A stretch of 60,975 bases of DNA from Chitinophagales bacterium (GCA_015487695.1 WFPF01000040.1:1-60975); one strand, 5' to 3'; positions 9,184 to 18,738 are shown, counted from the first letter of the stretch. A program made the numbers and translations. The notes: generated by a model from the sequence alone, not told the origin.

Positions 9184-10738
9184 GGTTCTTTTTTTGTTCG
9201 TTTAAGTTATAGGGTATATAGATCTTAAATTTACTGCCTTTATTTAATTCGCTGCTCACGCTTATCTGGCCGTGATGTGCATCCAGAATGGTTTTTACAT
9301 AGGCCAGGCCAAGGCCGAAGCCTTTTACATTGTGCAAATTACCTGTATGCACGCGATAAAATTTTTCAAATATCTTTTTGCGAGCCTCGGGGGTCATTCC
9401 CACGCCCCGGTCCTCTACCGTAATGCTTAACCCGTCTTTTTCAGAATAGGTGCAAACTTTCACTTCCGGGTATTCTTTGCAGTATTTCAGGGCGTTGTCG
9501 ATAAGGTTGTCAATGGCATTGCTCAGCTGCACGCGGTCGCCCTTCACCACCGAAGGGCTGGCTTTCAGTTCGGTTTCGATGTAGGCACGCTGATCTGTCA
9601 GTCGGAGCCTGTGGTTTTCTACAAGTTCGCTTATGATTTGATGAATGTCCACATCCGTAATCTTCAGTTCCACTTCCCCTTTGTCGAGGACGGCCATTTG
9701 CAGGATCTTTTCGACCTGAATGCCGAGCTTGGCGGCTTCAAGCACAATGATGTTGCTGAATCGTCCTATCCGCGCTTCATCAATGCCGATGGACCGGTCA
9801 CTTAGCGCCTGGCCTGCCAGAGAAATAGTAGTGAGCGGAGTTTTAAACTCATGCGTCATATTGTTGATGAAGTCATTCTTCATCTCCGAGACCTTCTTTT
9901 GCCTGTAGATGGTATAGATCGTAAATCCGAAACTGAAAATGATAATCAGAATAAAGAAGAGCGAGGAGAGGAGCCGGGTGATCAGCGTTTGCAGGAGGAA
10001 ACTTATTTTTCGCGGGAAATAGACAATGAGCCGGGGCGAAGGGCTGAAGAGATTGTAGGGATAGAGTTCGACCTGAAAATCGGATGCAAGCAATTTCTCC
10101 CTGTCGGCATGTCCGAGGGCAAGCAGGGAGTCGTTGGCGGGCTGATAAACGCCCAGATGAAAGTTGAGGTCGATGCCCCGGGCCCTCAGTTCTTCGCTCA
10201 TCTTTTTGTAGAGGTAATCCAGGTCAATATTGTTGCCCGAAGGATCGATAAATGTCGATATGGCTCCGATGTAGCGTTTGATCAGCCTGCGGCTGTGCCA
10301 TTTGGTTTGTTCCTCCCTTTTGATGACTTCATTGAGGTGGCGATTGATTTTATTGATCCGGTTAAGTTGGTCAAACTGTTCGTTGATCTTTCCCGGTATG
10401 CTTTTCCAGTATTTTGAAAGGCTCGGATTGTCGATGAGCAGATCGAGGCTCACATTCATATTTTCACGGGCTACGGGCGATTCGAAGGTGTCTTCGTCAA
10501 TGACGAAAAAAGTCTTTTCGCGAATATTGATGATCTGAAATTTATTGCCCAGATAGCGCCTTTCCATCATCAGTTCATACTCGTCCACCAACTGATTCAT
10601 GGCATCATACACTTCGGCATCAAATTCCTGTTCCTTCAGGTTGAGCGCAGTGCTCACCCAGTAGATCTGAAGTGTCATCAGGCCCATCAGGGCAAATGCC
10701 ATGAGGAGGATGATTCCAATGATGGTTTGCTTTCTCAT
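9176..10738 (-). CDS. Membrane sensor histidine kinase (RprX-like)
   Basis: The 520-residue sensor kinase has TM1 at about 5-28, a periplasmic sensor region of about 225 residues with no recognised domain, TM2 at about 255-277, and no HAMP domain. HisKA follows with phosphorylated H296 in NNMTHEFKTPL, then HATPase_c (N box SNAIDNLIDNALKY, G1 VEDRGVGM, G2 GFGLGLAYVK). It phosphorylates the response regulator encoded next. The start MRKQTIIGI lies 5 nt after a TAATTTTG box read on the minus strand. The signal sensed is unknown. Confidence 0.95.
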   Translation of the reverse strand: MRKQTIIGIILLMAFALMGLMTLQIYWVSTALNLKEQEFDAEVYDAMNQLVDEYELMMERRYLGNKFQIINIREKTFFVIDEDTFESPVARENMNVSLDLLIDNPSLSKYWKSIPGKINEQFDQLNRINKINRHLNEVIKREEQTKWHSRRLIKRYIGAISTFIDPSGNNIDLDYLYKKMSEELRARGIDLNFHLGVYQPANDSLLALGHADREKLLASDFQVELYPYNLFSPSPRLIVYFPRKISFLLQTLITRLLSSLFFILIIIFSFGFTIYTIYRQKKVSEMKNDFINNMTHEFKTPLTTISLAGQALSDRSIGIDEARIGRFSNIIVLEAAKLGIQVEKILQMAVLDKGEVELKITDVDIHQIISELVENHRLRLTDQRAYIETELKASPSVVKGDRVQLSNAIDNLIDNALKYCKEYPEVKVCTYSEKDGLSITVEDRGVGMTPEARKKIFEKFYRVHTGNLHNVKGFGLGLAYVKTILDAHHGQISVSSELNKGSKFKIYIPYNLNEQKKNHG

Positions 10739-10882
10739 TTTAACAAAATTAAGGGCTTAAGCCACTTAAATATCAGGATTAACAATGATTAACGGCTTCC
10801 TGATCTTATCCCGGGGCATTTAACAGAATTTGAATTTTATTTTTCAGGTGAAAAACTTATATGTCTTATTATTGCAGCAATT

Positions 10883-11650
10883 ATGATAGCAGTAGAACAC
10901 TTAAGCAAGGTTTTCAAGGTAGGGAAAAAGCAACAAAAAGCGGAAAATCTGAAATCTTCGGAGGTGAAGGCCGTGGATGACGTCTCGTTTGAATGTCGTC
11001 CGGGCCGGGTCTTTTCACTGCTGGGCCCCAATGGGGCCGGAAAGACCACGACCCTGCGGATCATAGCTACCATTCTCAAGCCCAGCGCAGGCAGGGTGAG
11101 TGTGGCCGGCCACGATGTGGTGGCCGATCCGAAGGCAGTAAAAAAGAATCTCGGTTTCCTGACCGGGTCTACCGGCCTGTATGAGCGCCTCACACCGGAT
11201 GAGCTGATCACCTTCTTTGGCAAATTGTACGACATGCCAAAGGATCTGCTCGAGACCCGCAAGAAAGAGTTTTTTGACCTGCTTGATATTCATCCTTTTG
11301 CCAATAAAAAGATCGGCAAACTTTCGACCGGAATGAAGCAGAAAGTATCGATTGTACGCACCATGATCCACGATCCGCAGGTACTTGTTTTTGACGAGCC
11401 CACTTCGGGACTGGATGTCATCAGTTCGGCAGCCATCATCGAACTGATACGCAGAAACAGGGAACGGGGAAAAACGATCATCTTCAGTACCCACATCATG
11501 GGGGAAGTCGAACTACTGGCCGATGATATTGCCATCATTCACGAAGGCAGAATAAAATATTTGGACACCTTTGACGGGTTCAGGGCACAGATGCAGTCCT
11601 CTTCTCTGGTCGAAGAATTTATCAGAATTGTAAATGAGAAAGGCGAATGA
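10883..11650 (+). CDS. ABC transporter ATP-binding protein (NatA type)
   Basis: The 255-residue ATPase has Walker A GPNGAGKTTT (48-57), signature LSTGMKQKVSIVRTM, Walker B VLVFDEPTSGLD and the switch histidine in IIFSTHIMGEVE. It is closest in layout to NatA-type ATPases that energise ABC-2 exporters. The stop overlaps the permease start as ATGA (11647-11650). The substrate (sodium, drug or lipid) cannot be assigned from sequence. Confidence 0.92.
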   Translation: MIAVEHLSKVFKVGKKQQKAENLKSSEVKAVDDVSFECRPGRVFSLLGPNGAGKTTTLRIIATILKPSAGRVSVAGHDVVADPKAVKKNLGFLTGSTGLYERLTPDELITFFGKLYDMPKDLLETRKKEFFDLLDIHPFANKKIGKLSTGMKQKVSIVRTMIHDPQVLVFDEPTSGLDVISSAAIIELIRRNRERGKTIIFSTHIMGEVELLADDIAIIHEGRIKYLDTFDGFRAQMQSSSLVEEFIRIVNEKGE

Positions 11651-12873
11651 GACACACTATTATCATCTTTCTTAAAGAGTTGAAAGAAACCCTTCGCGAA
11701 AGGCGTACCCTGATCTCCATGATTTTCGTCCCCTTGTTGCTTTATCCTTTGATGTTTATCCTCATCTCGAAGGTAAGCCGCTCGCAAACCGAAAAATCGA
11801 TGGAAAAGGTGGTGAAGGTGGCTATGATTAACGGAGATGAGGTGAAACGTCTTCAGGAAGATTTTGAACTGGATGAAGGTTATGACCTGATCTCTCCGGA
11901 TGAGCTGGCTGCTTTGAACGGGACGGTTCCGGCTGCCGACAATGACAGCATTCTGAAGAATCTGATCCGGGAAGGAAAGTTGGATGTCGTCATTTGGGCC
12001 GATACGGCTTTTAACAGGCGCCTCGATTCATTGAGCGCAGGGGTCCTCTGGTTTTATTACAACTCCACTTCAAACAATGTGGTACAGAAAAGAGTGGAAG
12101 GCAAAATTCAGCAGCTTGAAGCCCTGCTTACCGATAAACGCTACAAAGACCTTGGAATAGACCGCTCTATGACCGAGGTGCTGACGCTTGAAAAAAGAAA
12201 TGTGGCAAGCAAGAAGGAAATACTGGGCAAGCTGATCGGTGGATTTCTCCCATACCTCTTTATCATCATCGCCTTTACCGGCAGCATGTACCCGGCTCTT
12301 GATCTTGCTGCGGGGGAAAAGGAACGAGGCACCATTGAGACCATTCTGACCACTCCGGCAGCTAAAATTGAAATCATTTTCGGGAAAACGATGGTGGTTA
12401 TGCTTACCGGGCTGACCTCGGCCATTATCTCTGTTTTCGGAATTTTAATTTCGCTTCGTTTTCTCGACACGCTCCCTCCCGAGCTTATTTCTACCATTTA
12501 TTCCATCATGGAACCGCAGGCCATTCTTATGCTCCTGCTCATGATGTTGCCGCTCACCTTGCTTTTTGCAAGTGTATTGCTGAGTATCTCGATTTACGCA
12601 CGCTCTTTCAAAGAGGCGCAGAGCATGGTAACCCCCATGATTATGGTTATCATTTTCCCTGCGGTTTTCGGCATGTTGCCGGGTGTCGAGCTGAATGCCA
12701 CTACGGCACTCATTCCGATAGTAAATATTTCATTGATTACGAAAGAGATTATGGCCGGCACACTGAATTACCTCTATTTTGCCGAAGCCATGCTCTCTCT
12801 GCTTGGCCTGGCTTTGCTCGCATTTGTATTTTCTCTGCGATGGTTCGGAAGAGAAGATGTGATCATGCGTTAA
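11647..12873 (+). CDS. ABC-2 transporter permease (NatB type)
   Basis: The 408-residue permease has TM1 at about 22-43, a large external loop of about 150 residues, and five more membrane segments between about 180 and 400, the COG1668/NatB arrangement. The motif AAGEKERGTIETILTTP after the second TM is characteristic of the family. It pairs with the ATPase encoded just upstream through a 4-bp overlap. Its stop codon overlaps that of convergent hemW in the palindrome ttaa (12870-12873). Confidence 0.9.
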   Translation: MRHTIIIFLKELKETLRERRTLISMIFVPLLLYPLMFILISKVSRSQTEKSMEKVVKVAMINGDEVKRLQEDFELDEGYDLISPDELAALNGTVPAADNDSILKNLIREGKLDVVIWADTAFNRRLDSLSAGVLWFYYNSTSNNVVQKRVEGKIQQLEALLTDKRYKDLGIDRSMTEVLTLEKRNVASKKEILGKLIGGFLPYLFIIIAFTGSMYPALDLAAGEKERGTIETILTTPAAKIEIIFGKTMVVMLTGLTSAIISVFGILISLRFLDTLPPELISTIYSIMEPQAILMLLLMMLPLTLLFASVLLSISIYARSFKEAQSMVTPMIMVIIFPAVFGMLPGVELNATTALIPIVNISLITKEIMAGTLNYLYFAEAMLSLLGLALLAFVFSLRWFGREDVIMR

Positions 12874-13997
12874 AGCACGAAGAGTTCGGAGATAATGTGA
12901 TCGGAGAGCAACATACCCTGTACGCTAAGCCGGCAGTATCCCTTTTCTTCAATAATCAGCGCCCTGTCTTTAAAGGGGATTATTCCGCTCAGGAAGTGAT
13001 TTAAATATTCCGGAAAGTGCTCGCTTATGTATGAAATGTGAACGCCCCATTTTGTGCGCAGTCCGGTCATGATGTACTCATTGTATTCATCCCTCTTTTC
13101 CAGCACTTCGGTTTCAGCCGGAATTCTTCCTTCTTCAAGCGCCTTCATATACTTCATATTGTTCGACACATTGAAATGCCTTCTGTGTCCGTCAAATGAA
13201 TGAGCCGAAGGCCCGATTCCGAGATAGGGCGACCGCTTCCAGTAAGAACTATTGTGCAGCGCATACTGTCCCTTGTAGGCATAATTGGAAATTTCGTAAT
13301 GCTCAAAACCTTTGCTGCCGAGAAAATCATGTGTGTATAAAAACGCCTCTGCACTTTCCTCTTCCGATACGGGGGCGATTTTTCCCGTATCAATCCAGCG
13401 TCTGAAGGCGGTTTTCTCCTCAATGGTGAGCGCATAGCATGAAATATGATCCGGTTGAAAGCTGAGGAGTTCCTCCAGATTCTTTTGCCAGGCGCCTAAG
13501 CCCTGGCCCGGAATGCCGAAAATCAAATCGATATTGAAATGACGAAAGCCGGCAGCCGAAGCCCGATGCAGTGACTCGCGGGCTTCTCTTGCCGTGTGGC
13601 TGCGGTTCATCAATTGCAGCTCGCGATCGTGAAAAGACTGTATGCCGATGCTGAGGCGATTTACCGGTGTTTCCATTTTAAGGGATGACAGATAAGCGGC
13701 CGAAAGGTCATCGGGGTTGGCCTCCAGTGTGATCTCGCGGCAATGCCTGAGATCGAATTCTTTTTCAAGTACATGAAATATCCTGAGCAGTTGGCGCATT
13801 GATAGCAGGGAAGGTGTACCCCCACCGAAGTATATACTTTGAATGTCCGAATCTCCGAAGCCATCGGCACGAAGTTGCAACTCCCTGACGATGGCATCGG
13901 CCATGCGATCCATGTAGCGGATGTTGGTGCTGAAATGAAAGTTGCAATAGCTGCATTTTTTTCGACAGAAAGGAATATGTATATAAATTCCGGCCAC
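12870..13997 (-). CDS. hemW: Radical SAM heme chaperone HemW
   Basis: The 375-residue protein has the radical SAM motif CRKKCSYC (Cys 11, 15, 18) directly after the N-terminal GIYIHIPF, the SAM-binding stretch SIYFGGGTPSLL, and the HemW C-terminal domain. HemW proteins were long misannotated as coproporphyrinogen III oxidase; they bind heme and are thought to deliver it to respiratory enzymes. A haem-pathway gene (uroporphyrinogen-III synthase) lies 3 kb away on the other strand. It is divergent from the BamA-like gene with only 36 bp between starts. Confidence 0.93.
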   Translation of the reverse strand: MAGIYIHIPFCRKKCSYCNFHFSTNIRYMDRMADAIVRELQLRADGFGDSDIQSIYFGGGTPSLLSMRQLLRIFHVLEKEFDLRHCREITLEANPDDLSAAYLSSLKMETPVNRLSIGIQSFHDRELQLMNRSHTAREARESLHRASAAGFRHFNIDLIFGIPGQGLGAWQKNLEELLSFQPDHISCYALTIEEKTAFRRWIDTGKIAPVSEEESAEAFLYTHDFLGSKGFEHYEISNYAYKGQYALHNSSYWKRSPYLGIGPSAHSFDGHRRHFNVSNNMKYMKALEEGRIPAETEVLEKRDEYNEYIMTGLRTKWGVHISYISEHFPEYLNHFLSGIIPFKDRALIIEEKGYCRLSVQGMLLSDHIISELFVL

Positions 13998-14033
13998 GGT
14001 ACAATCCTCCTAAAGCGTGTAACTTTGGTTTTT

Positions 14034-15806
14034 ATGCAGAGATCCCATCCGGCAAATATCATACCTTTCCTGCTCTTCTTTTTTGCTTTATCCTGCCTGC
14101 AGGCACAGGACAGCCTGAAGTGGCGACTCTGCCCCGATACGCTTGTCCGCTCGGGCATGGAAATGAAAAGCGCTTTTGCAAGCAGAGAGGAAGCACTGAA
14201 CGAGGCGAATTTATATGTAAGCCACCTGCGCCTGAAAGGCTATCTCGAAAGCGGTATCGACTCGGTGATACAGGGCGAACGATGTATAGCCGTACATGTC
14301 GGGAAGAAATATACCTGGCTGAACCTCTCGATCGGGGAGGAGGATGCGGCTTTCCTCGAAGGGTTTAGCGATTTACGGATTTATAATAGCAAGGAAGTGG
14401 AGAGCGAATCGCTCTCCAGGCTTGCAGAACAGGCCCTGCAAATATCGGAGAACAACGGCTATCCCTTTGCCAAAGCATATCTCGACAGCATTTCGATTTC
14501 CGGGCAGCAGGTTTCAGCGCTCTTTGTGCTTGACCGGGGCCCGCTGGTAGTCATTGATACCCTGGTCGTTGCAGGTGATGCCCGCATTTCAAATGCCTAT
14601 CTGGAGCAATACCTCGGAATCAGACCGGGCAGCCCCTATTCGGAGCAGGCGATCCGCGAGATCAGGAATAAAATATCGGCACTTGGCTTTCTTGAGCTGA
14701 CGGGTGATCCGGGGGTGTACTTCTCTCAAAGAGGGGCGAAGTTGGTTTTGCCCTTGCGCAACAGCGGTGGGAGTCGCTTCGATTTTTTGATCGGGATTTT
14801 GCCGGGAAATGAATCAAACGGGGGGAAACTGCTGATAAACGGACGGGCAGACCTGGCCTTGCTCAATCCCTTTGGCACGGGAAAAGAAATCCGTTTTCTC
14901 TGGCAGAACCCGAGGGTGCTTTCGCCACAGATTGACCTGCAGTTTGACGGGCCCTATTTGTTTTCCTTGCCGCTCGGTGTGGATTACCGCTTTCAGTTGA
15001 TGAAGTATGACACGAGTTATCTCCTCTTGGATCACATTGCCGGGTTCTCATGGTTTTATGAAGGAGGAAACTATCTGAAGTTCATTCTTCGAAGACAGTC
15101 CTCATCGCTGATAAGTGTGGATGAAGCCGGATTGCTGCAAAGCAAAAAGTTGCCCGATATCCTTGATTATGTTGTACTTGGAAGCGGCCTGGAGTGGAAG
15201 GCCCGACATCTGGATCAGCGTTTCAACCCGAGGAAGGGATATGAAGTAAGGATCAATATGACTGGCGGAAGGAAGCGCGTGAAAGCCAATCCCAATATTA
15301 TTGCCCTGGATGATTCGCTGCTGGATTTTCAAAAGCAATACGAGGATCTGACAGTGGGAAACGGAATCGTGCGTACCGAGTTTGATATGTCGCGTTTCTT
15401 TCCTTTCGGGCGACAAGCTACATTTCTGGCCCGTGTGAGATCAGGCATTCTGCTGGGCAGGAATATTTTTGAAAATGAGCTTTATCTGCTGGGCGGAGCC
15501 CGGCAAATACGAGGATTTGACGAACAGTCGCTGCCGGCTTCGAAATATGCCATTCTCACCTTTGAGTATCGCTACCTATTTGGGAGATATGCCTATTTTG
15601 GGCCCTTTCTTGATTTGTCCTACATTCGAAAAGAAAGCGGTACGGTAACAGAGCAAAGCTGGCCGATGGGCCTTGGCCTGAATCTGGCACTGGACACCAA
15701 GGCAGGTATATTTTTGCTTAGTTATGCGCTGGGCAAGCGCGACACGGACGAACCCGTTGAAATAAGAAACGGGAAAATCCATTTTGGTTATCAAAGCTAT
15801 TTTTAG
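14034..15806 (+). CDS. BamA/TamA family outer-membrane protein
   Basis: The start is set at ATG 14034 because it begins a signal peptide (HPANIIPFLLFFFALSCLQAQ); the longer frame back to 13839 runs over hemW and makes no sense. The 590-residue protein has POTRA-like domains (clearest at about 175-260, with VVAGDARISNAYLEQYL) and a C-terminal Omp85 barrel. The barrel carries the loop-6 motif IRGF (in ARQIRGFDEQ) and a terminal aromatic residue (GYQSYF). It is shorter than BamA and looks TamA-like. The client is unknown. A TAACTTTG box lies 6 nt before the ATG. The DUF4271 gene follows after 2 bp. Confidence 0.88.
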   Translation: MQRSHPANIIPFLLFFFALSCLQAQDSLKWRLCPDTLVRSGMEMKSAFASREEALNEANLYVSHLRLKGYLESGIDSVIQGERCIAVHVGKKYTWLNLSIGEEDAAFLEGFSDLRIYNSKEVESESLSRLAEQALQISENNGYPFAKAYLDSISISGQQVSALFVLDRGPLVVIDTLVVAGDARISNAYLEQYLGIRPGSPYSEQAIREIRNKISALGFLELTGDPGVYFSQRGAKLVLPLRNSGGSRFDFLIGILPGNESNGGKLLINGRADLALLNPFGTGKEIRFLWQNPRVLSPQIDLQFDGPYLFSLPLGVDYRFQLMKYDTSYLLLDHIAGFSWFYEGGNYLKFILRRQSSSLISVDEAGLLQSKKLPDILDYVVLGSGLEWKARHLDQRFNPRKGYEVRINMTGGRKRVKANPNIIALDDSLLDFQKQYEDLTVGNGIVRTEFDMSRFFPFGRQATFLARVRSGILLGRNIFENELYLLGGARQIRGFDEQSLPASKYAILTFEYRYLFGRYAYFGPFLDLSYIRKESGTVTEQSWPMGLGLNLALDTKAGIFLLSYALGKRDTDEPVEIRNGKIHFGYQSYF

Positions 15807-15808
15807 TC

Positions 15809-16666
15809 ATGCTGCGCATATTGATCTCATGTTTCTTTGTTTTTTATCTTGCATCGCTGGGCGCGCAGGTACTGATGAGCGATACGCTGATTGAGGCGCC
15901 TGGCCCCGAATTGAAGGGAAGCCGTGAGATGGGTCTTCTGCCGAGCGTACAAAGCGATTGGGCCGGGCAAGACGAGCAGATCCTGATGGACGGTGTGCCG
16001 GTCAGGGGTATGAAGAGGCACAAAGCCGTTTCCCTGGTATTTTGGATACTCCTTCTTCAACTCTTTCTTTTTGCTTCTGTTAAGATTCTTCACCCTGCGG
16101 CCTATTCCGATCTGCTGGGAGATGTGCTGCGTTACAAATTGGCCTTGCAACGCTACTCCCATCACGATATCGATCCGCTGATCATTGATGTCACACTGCG
16201 TATAAGCGCGTTGCTCAGCATAACCCTCTTGCTGTCATATTCGCTGAATTATTTTGAAGGGGCTCCATTTTCATTTGAACTGTTCATCCGGTATGCAGGC
16301 GTGCTTTTGCTTTTTTACATTTTCAAAAAGATCATCGATCGGTTGCTGGCATACGTCTTCGGCATTGATTTTATTTTGGGGTTTCTCCAGTTCTATACCG
16401 ATCAGCTGATTAAGTTTTTCGGATTGCTGCTATATCCGGTCACGGTGTTGCTGGCATTCGTGAGTGGAAGCGCATTGCTGTGGCTTCTCTATCTGGCCGG
16501 AGGGCTTTTTCTGCTTTTCCTGTCAATAAGATTTATCCGGGGAATAGCTCTCACTTCATCGCTCATTAAGCATCATTTTTTTCATATAATTCTTTATATT
16601 TGCACCCTCGAAATCATACCCTTCTTATTGATCTTTAAGGAATCAGTAAAATTCCTGAAATCGTAG
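15809..16666 (+). CDS. DUF4271 domain-containing membrane protein
   Basis: The 285-residue protein has an N-terminal signal or anchor segment (about 1-20), a short periplasmic stretch, then about six hydrophobic segments between residues 72 and 285. The family is known mainly from Bacteroidota, where it commonly precedes the uroporphyrinogen-III synthase gene, as here. Function is unknown. The 2-bp gap from the BamA-like gene argues for cotranscription. A promoter-like TATATTTG box lies inside its last codons. Confidence 0.82.
   Translation: MLRILISCFFVFYLASLGAQVLMSDTLIEAPGPELKGSREMGLLPSVQSDWAGQDEQILMDGVPVRGMKRHKAVSLVFWILLLQLFLFASVKILHPAAYSDLLGDVLRYKLALQRYSHHDIDPLIIDVTLRISALLSITLLLSYSLNYFEGAPFSFELFIRYAGVLLLFYIFKKIIDRLLAYVFGIDFILGFLQFYTDQLIKFFGLLLYPVTVLLAFVSGSALLWLLYLAGGLFLLFLSIRFIRGIALTSSLIKHHFFHIILYICTLEIIPFLLIFKESVKFLKS
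16595..16602 (+). promoter_or_regulatory. Candidate -7 box (TATATTTG) for hemD inside the DUF4271 gene
   Basis: TATATTTG at 16595-16602 fits the Bacteroidota TAnnTTTG element exactly and lies in an AT-rich patch within the DUF4271 coding region, about 110 bp before hemD. No clear TTG -33 element sits 17-23 nt upstream, so the site is only a candidate. Confidence 0.4.
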
Positions 16667-16714
16667 GAAGTGTACTAAAAAGGAGTGCCTTAAATGCCGG
16701 ATACCAGGACCGCA

Positions 16715-17473
16715 ATGTCAACCAAGGTTAAATCAATTCTTATTTCACAGCCGAAGCCCGAAAGTGGCAAGTCACCCTATTACGATCTCGGAGAGAAATA
16801 CGGGATTAAGATAGAGTTTCGACAGTTTATTCAGGTGGAAGGAGTAAGTCGAAAGGACATTCAGAAGCAGCGTGTCAAGCCTTCGGATTTTACGGCAGTA
16901 ATATTTACGAGCCGAAATGCCATTGATCACTTTTTTCGCATTTGCGATGAAATGAAGATCAAGATGCCGCAGGATACCAAATACTTCTGCATCTCGGAAG
17001 CCATTGCGCTCTATCTGCAGAAGTACATACAGTATCGCAAGCGCAAAGTCATATTCGGTGATGGCAAGATCAAGACGCTTCAGGGGCTTCTGCTGAAACA
17101 CAAGAAAGGTGAAAAATTTCTCTTGCCCTGTTCTGACATCCGCAGGGCCGATCTGCCTGAGTTTATGGAGGGAAATAAGTTCGACTTCAGAGAAACCTGT
17201 TTCTACAAGACAGTGGCGAGTGACTTATCCGATCTGAAAGATGTCAATTATGACATGATCGTATTTTTCAGTCCGGCAGGAGTGAAGTCTTTGTTTAAGA
17301 ATTTTCCGGATTTCGAGCAAAACGATACACGCATAGCCGCATTCGGACTGACTACGGAGAAAGCGGTTCTTGACGCAGGGTTGCGTCTGGATGTAAAAGC
17401 TCCGATTCCTAAGGCTCCTTCGATGACCAAAGCCATAGAATTGTATCTGCTGGAGCAAAAGAACAGCAAATAG
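16715..17473 (+). CDS. hemD: Uroporphyrinogen-III synthase
   Basis: The 252-residue HemD-type protein converts hydroxymethylbilane to uroporphyrinogen III. The N-terminal KVKSILISQPKP, FTSRNAIDHFF and, late in the protein, VFFSPAGVKSLF with IAAFGLTTEKAV are recurring Bacteroidota HemD features. I chose ATG 16715 (MSTKVKS) over 16694 because family members begin just before KVKSILISQP. The sequence is poorly conserved across phyla, so the call also rests on the DUF4271 neighbour. No other porphyrin biosynthesis gene is adjacent. Confidence 0.85.
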   Translation: MSTKVKSILISQPKPESGKSPYYDLGEKYGIKIEFRQFIQVEGVSRKDIQKQRVKPSDFTAVIFTSRNAIDHFFRICDEMKIKMPQDTKYFCISEAIALYLQKYIQYRKRKVIFGDGKIKTLQGLLLKHKKGEKFLLPCSDIRRADLPEFMEGNKFDFRETCFYKTVASDLSDLKDVNYDMIVFFSPAGVKSLFKNFPDFEQNDTRIAAFGLTTEKAVLDAGLRLDVKAPIPKAPSMTKAIELYLLEQKNSK

Positions 17474-17496
17474 TCATATTCCTGACGACTCATCTC

Positions 17497-17525
17497 CCGG
17501 CATTTCCTGCCGGTCGGATTTTTTT
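17497..17525 (+). terminator. Possible terminator after hemD
   Basis: A 6-bp stem ccggca (17497-17502) / tgccgg (17508-17513) with a 5-nt loop is followed, after five bases, by seven T (17519-17525). The gap before the T tract weakens the call. Confidence 0.5.
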
Positions 17526-17600
17526 GTAAATTTCATTTCTGTTCCGGCAACTTTATTTTGGGGGAAATGTAATGAAGACAATACACGAAGCGTTTCGTTC

Positions 17601-17624
17601 ATGGAATTAATGCTCAGCGTTTGA
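17601..17624 (+). other. Seven-codon upstream ORF overlapping the porP TTG start
   Basis: ATG 17601 reads MELMLSV and stops at TGA 17622-17624, which overlaps the TTG start of the PorP/SprF gene as TTGA. This is the same geometry as ATGA coupling between operon genes. Whether it is translated is unknown. Confidence 0.35.
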
Positions 17625-18604
17625 AAAAATATCTACACACTACACTAATACTACTGCTATTTACCTGCACGGTGCAGCTTAGTGCTCAGCAGTTAATTCA
17701 GTTCTCACACAGTGCCCGTGTGCAGTCGTTCTACAATCCGGCAGCCATGGCCAATGGTACGGATGCGGAGATAATTGCCCTGTACCGCAGTCAGTGGACC
17801 GGAATAGCCGGAAATCCCGAAACTCAGTTTCTGAGTGCGGCTTATCCGCTTTATACCATGAACGGGGCCGTGGGCCTCACCCTGGTCAACGATGTGATCG
17901 GCCCGCAGCAGGACATGGTCGCGCGGCTTAGCTTCAATCGTCAGTTTAAGTGGAAACAAAGCCGCCTGATCCTTGGTGCAAATGCCGGGTTTATACAGAA
18001 AACCTTACACGGTGACCAATTAATTACTCCTACAGGCAATTACGAACCGGGCCTTATTAATCACAATGATGTCAAATTGCCGGCTGTGAAGCAGCAGGCA
18101 GGAGCCGTGGATTTTGGTGTGGGCATGCTCTTTCAGTTAAAAGAACTTCGGATTTCGCTTGCAGCCCAGCATCTGTATTCGGGCAAAATGAACTTCGAAG
18201 GGGGCAATGCGCCCTTTGCGATTCAGGCACCTCCGCAGCTCATCGCTGCCCTGTCGTATCGGCTCAAACTTAACCATAGCTTTGGGCTGAACCCCTTCGT
18301 GCAGGGGAAAAGCGACATCAATACGCAGCAGGTTGATGTGGGAATGGAGCTGAATTATAGCGATTTTCTTTCTTTCGGACTGGCCTGGCGGGGATACAAT
18401 AAATACAGTGCAGATGCTGTTATTGCTATGCTTGGATTAAACGCAACTCCGGGGCTGTATGTAGGATACAGTTATGATTTCACGGTTTCGCAACTAAGTG
18501 CCGCATCCTCGGGTACGCATGAAATCATTTTGAATTACAGAATCCCGGTATTGGTGCCGTCAAAGGGTAAAATCATCAATAATCCCCGTTTTCTTGCATT
18601 TTAA
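17621..18604 (+). CDS. PorP/SprF family type IX secretion outer-membrane protein
   Basis: The 327-residue protein has a signal peptide (KKYLHTTLILLLFTCTVQLSAQ) and the PorP/SprF beta-barrel pattern, with the hallmark FYNPAAMANG followed by IALYRSQWTGIAGNP and repeated amphipathic strands. PorP/SprF proteins work with the T9SS machinery or anchor specific adhesins. It stands 171 bp upstream of gldK, matching the porP-porK-porL-porM-porN order of Porphyromonas gingivalis. The only sensible start is TTG 17621; no in-frame ATG precedes the signal peptide. Confidence 0.93.
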   Translation: MKKYLHTTLILLLFTCTVQLSAQQLIQFSHSARVQSFYNPAAMANGTDAEIIALYRSQWTGIAGNPETQFLSAAYPLYTMNGAVGLTLVNDVIGPQQDMVARLSFNRQFKWKQSRLILGANAGFIQKTLHGDQLITPTGNYEPGLINHNDVKLPAVKQQAGAVDFGVGMLFQLKELRISLAAQHLYSGKMNFEGGNAPFAIQAPPQLIAALSYRLKLNHSFGLNPFVQGKSDINTQQVDVGMELNYSDFLSFGLAWRGYNKYSADAVIAMLGLNATPGLYVGYSYDFTVSQLSAASSGTHEIILNYRIPVLVPSKGKIINNPRFLAF

Positions 18605-18706
18605 ATGCCGGAGGGGATGAATTATGAACGAAGTGATTGTAACATGAGAATTAAAATGTCGTTAACTTAGAATTGGAATAAAGGCTGTTTTTAAGGCAAT
18701 TATGGG

Positions 18707-18738
18707 TTTGAAAAACTTTGATGATTGCTTTATATTTA
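18707..18738 (+). promoter_or_regulatory. Bacteroidota-type promoter of gldKLMN
   Basis: TTTG (18707-18710) is separated by 20 nt from TATATTTA (18731-18738), a 7/8 match to TAnnTTTG at standard spacing. It lies about 38 bp before gldK in the gap after the PorP/SprF gene. Confidence 0.7.

Noticed and set aside
13839-14033. N-terminal extension of the BamA-like gene
   Set aside because: It overlaps hemW and precedes a clear signal peptide starting at 14034.
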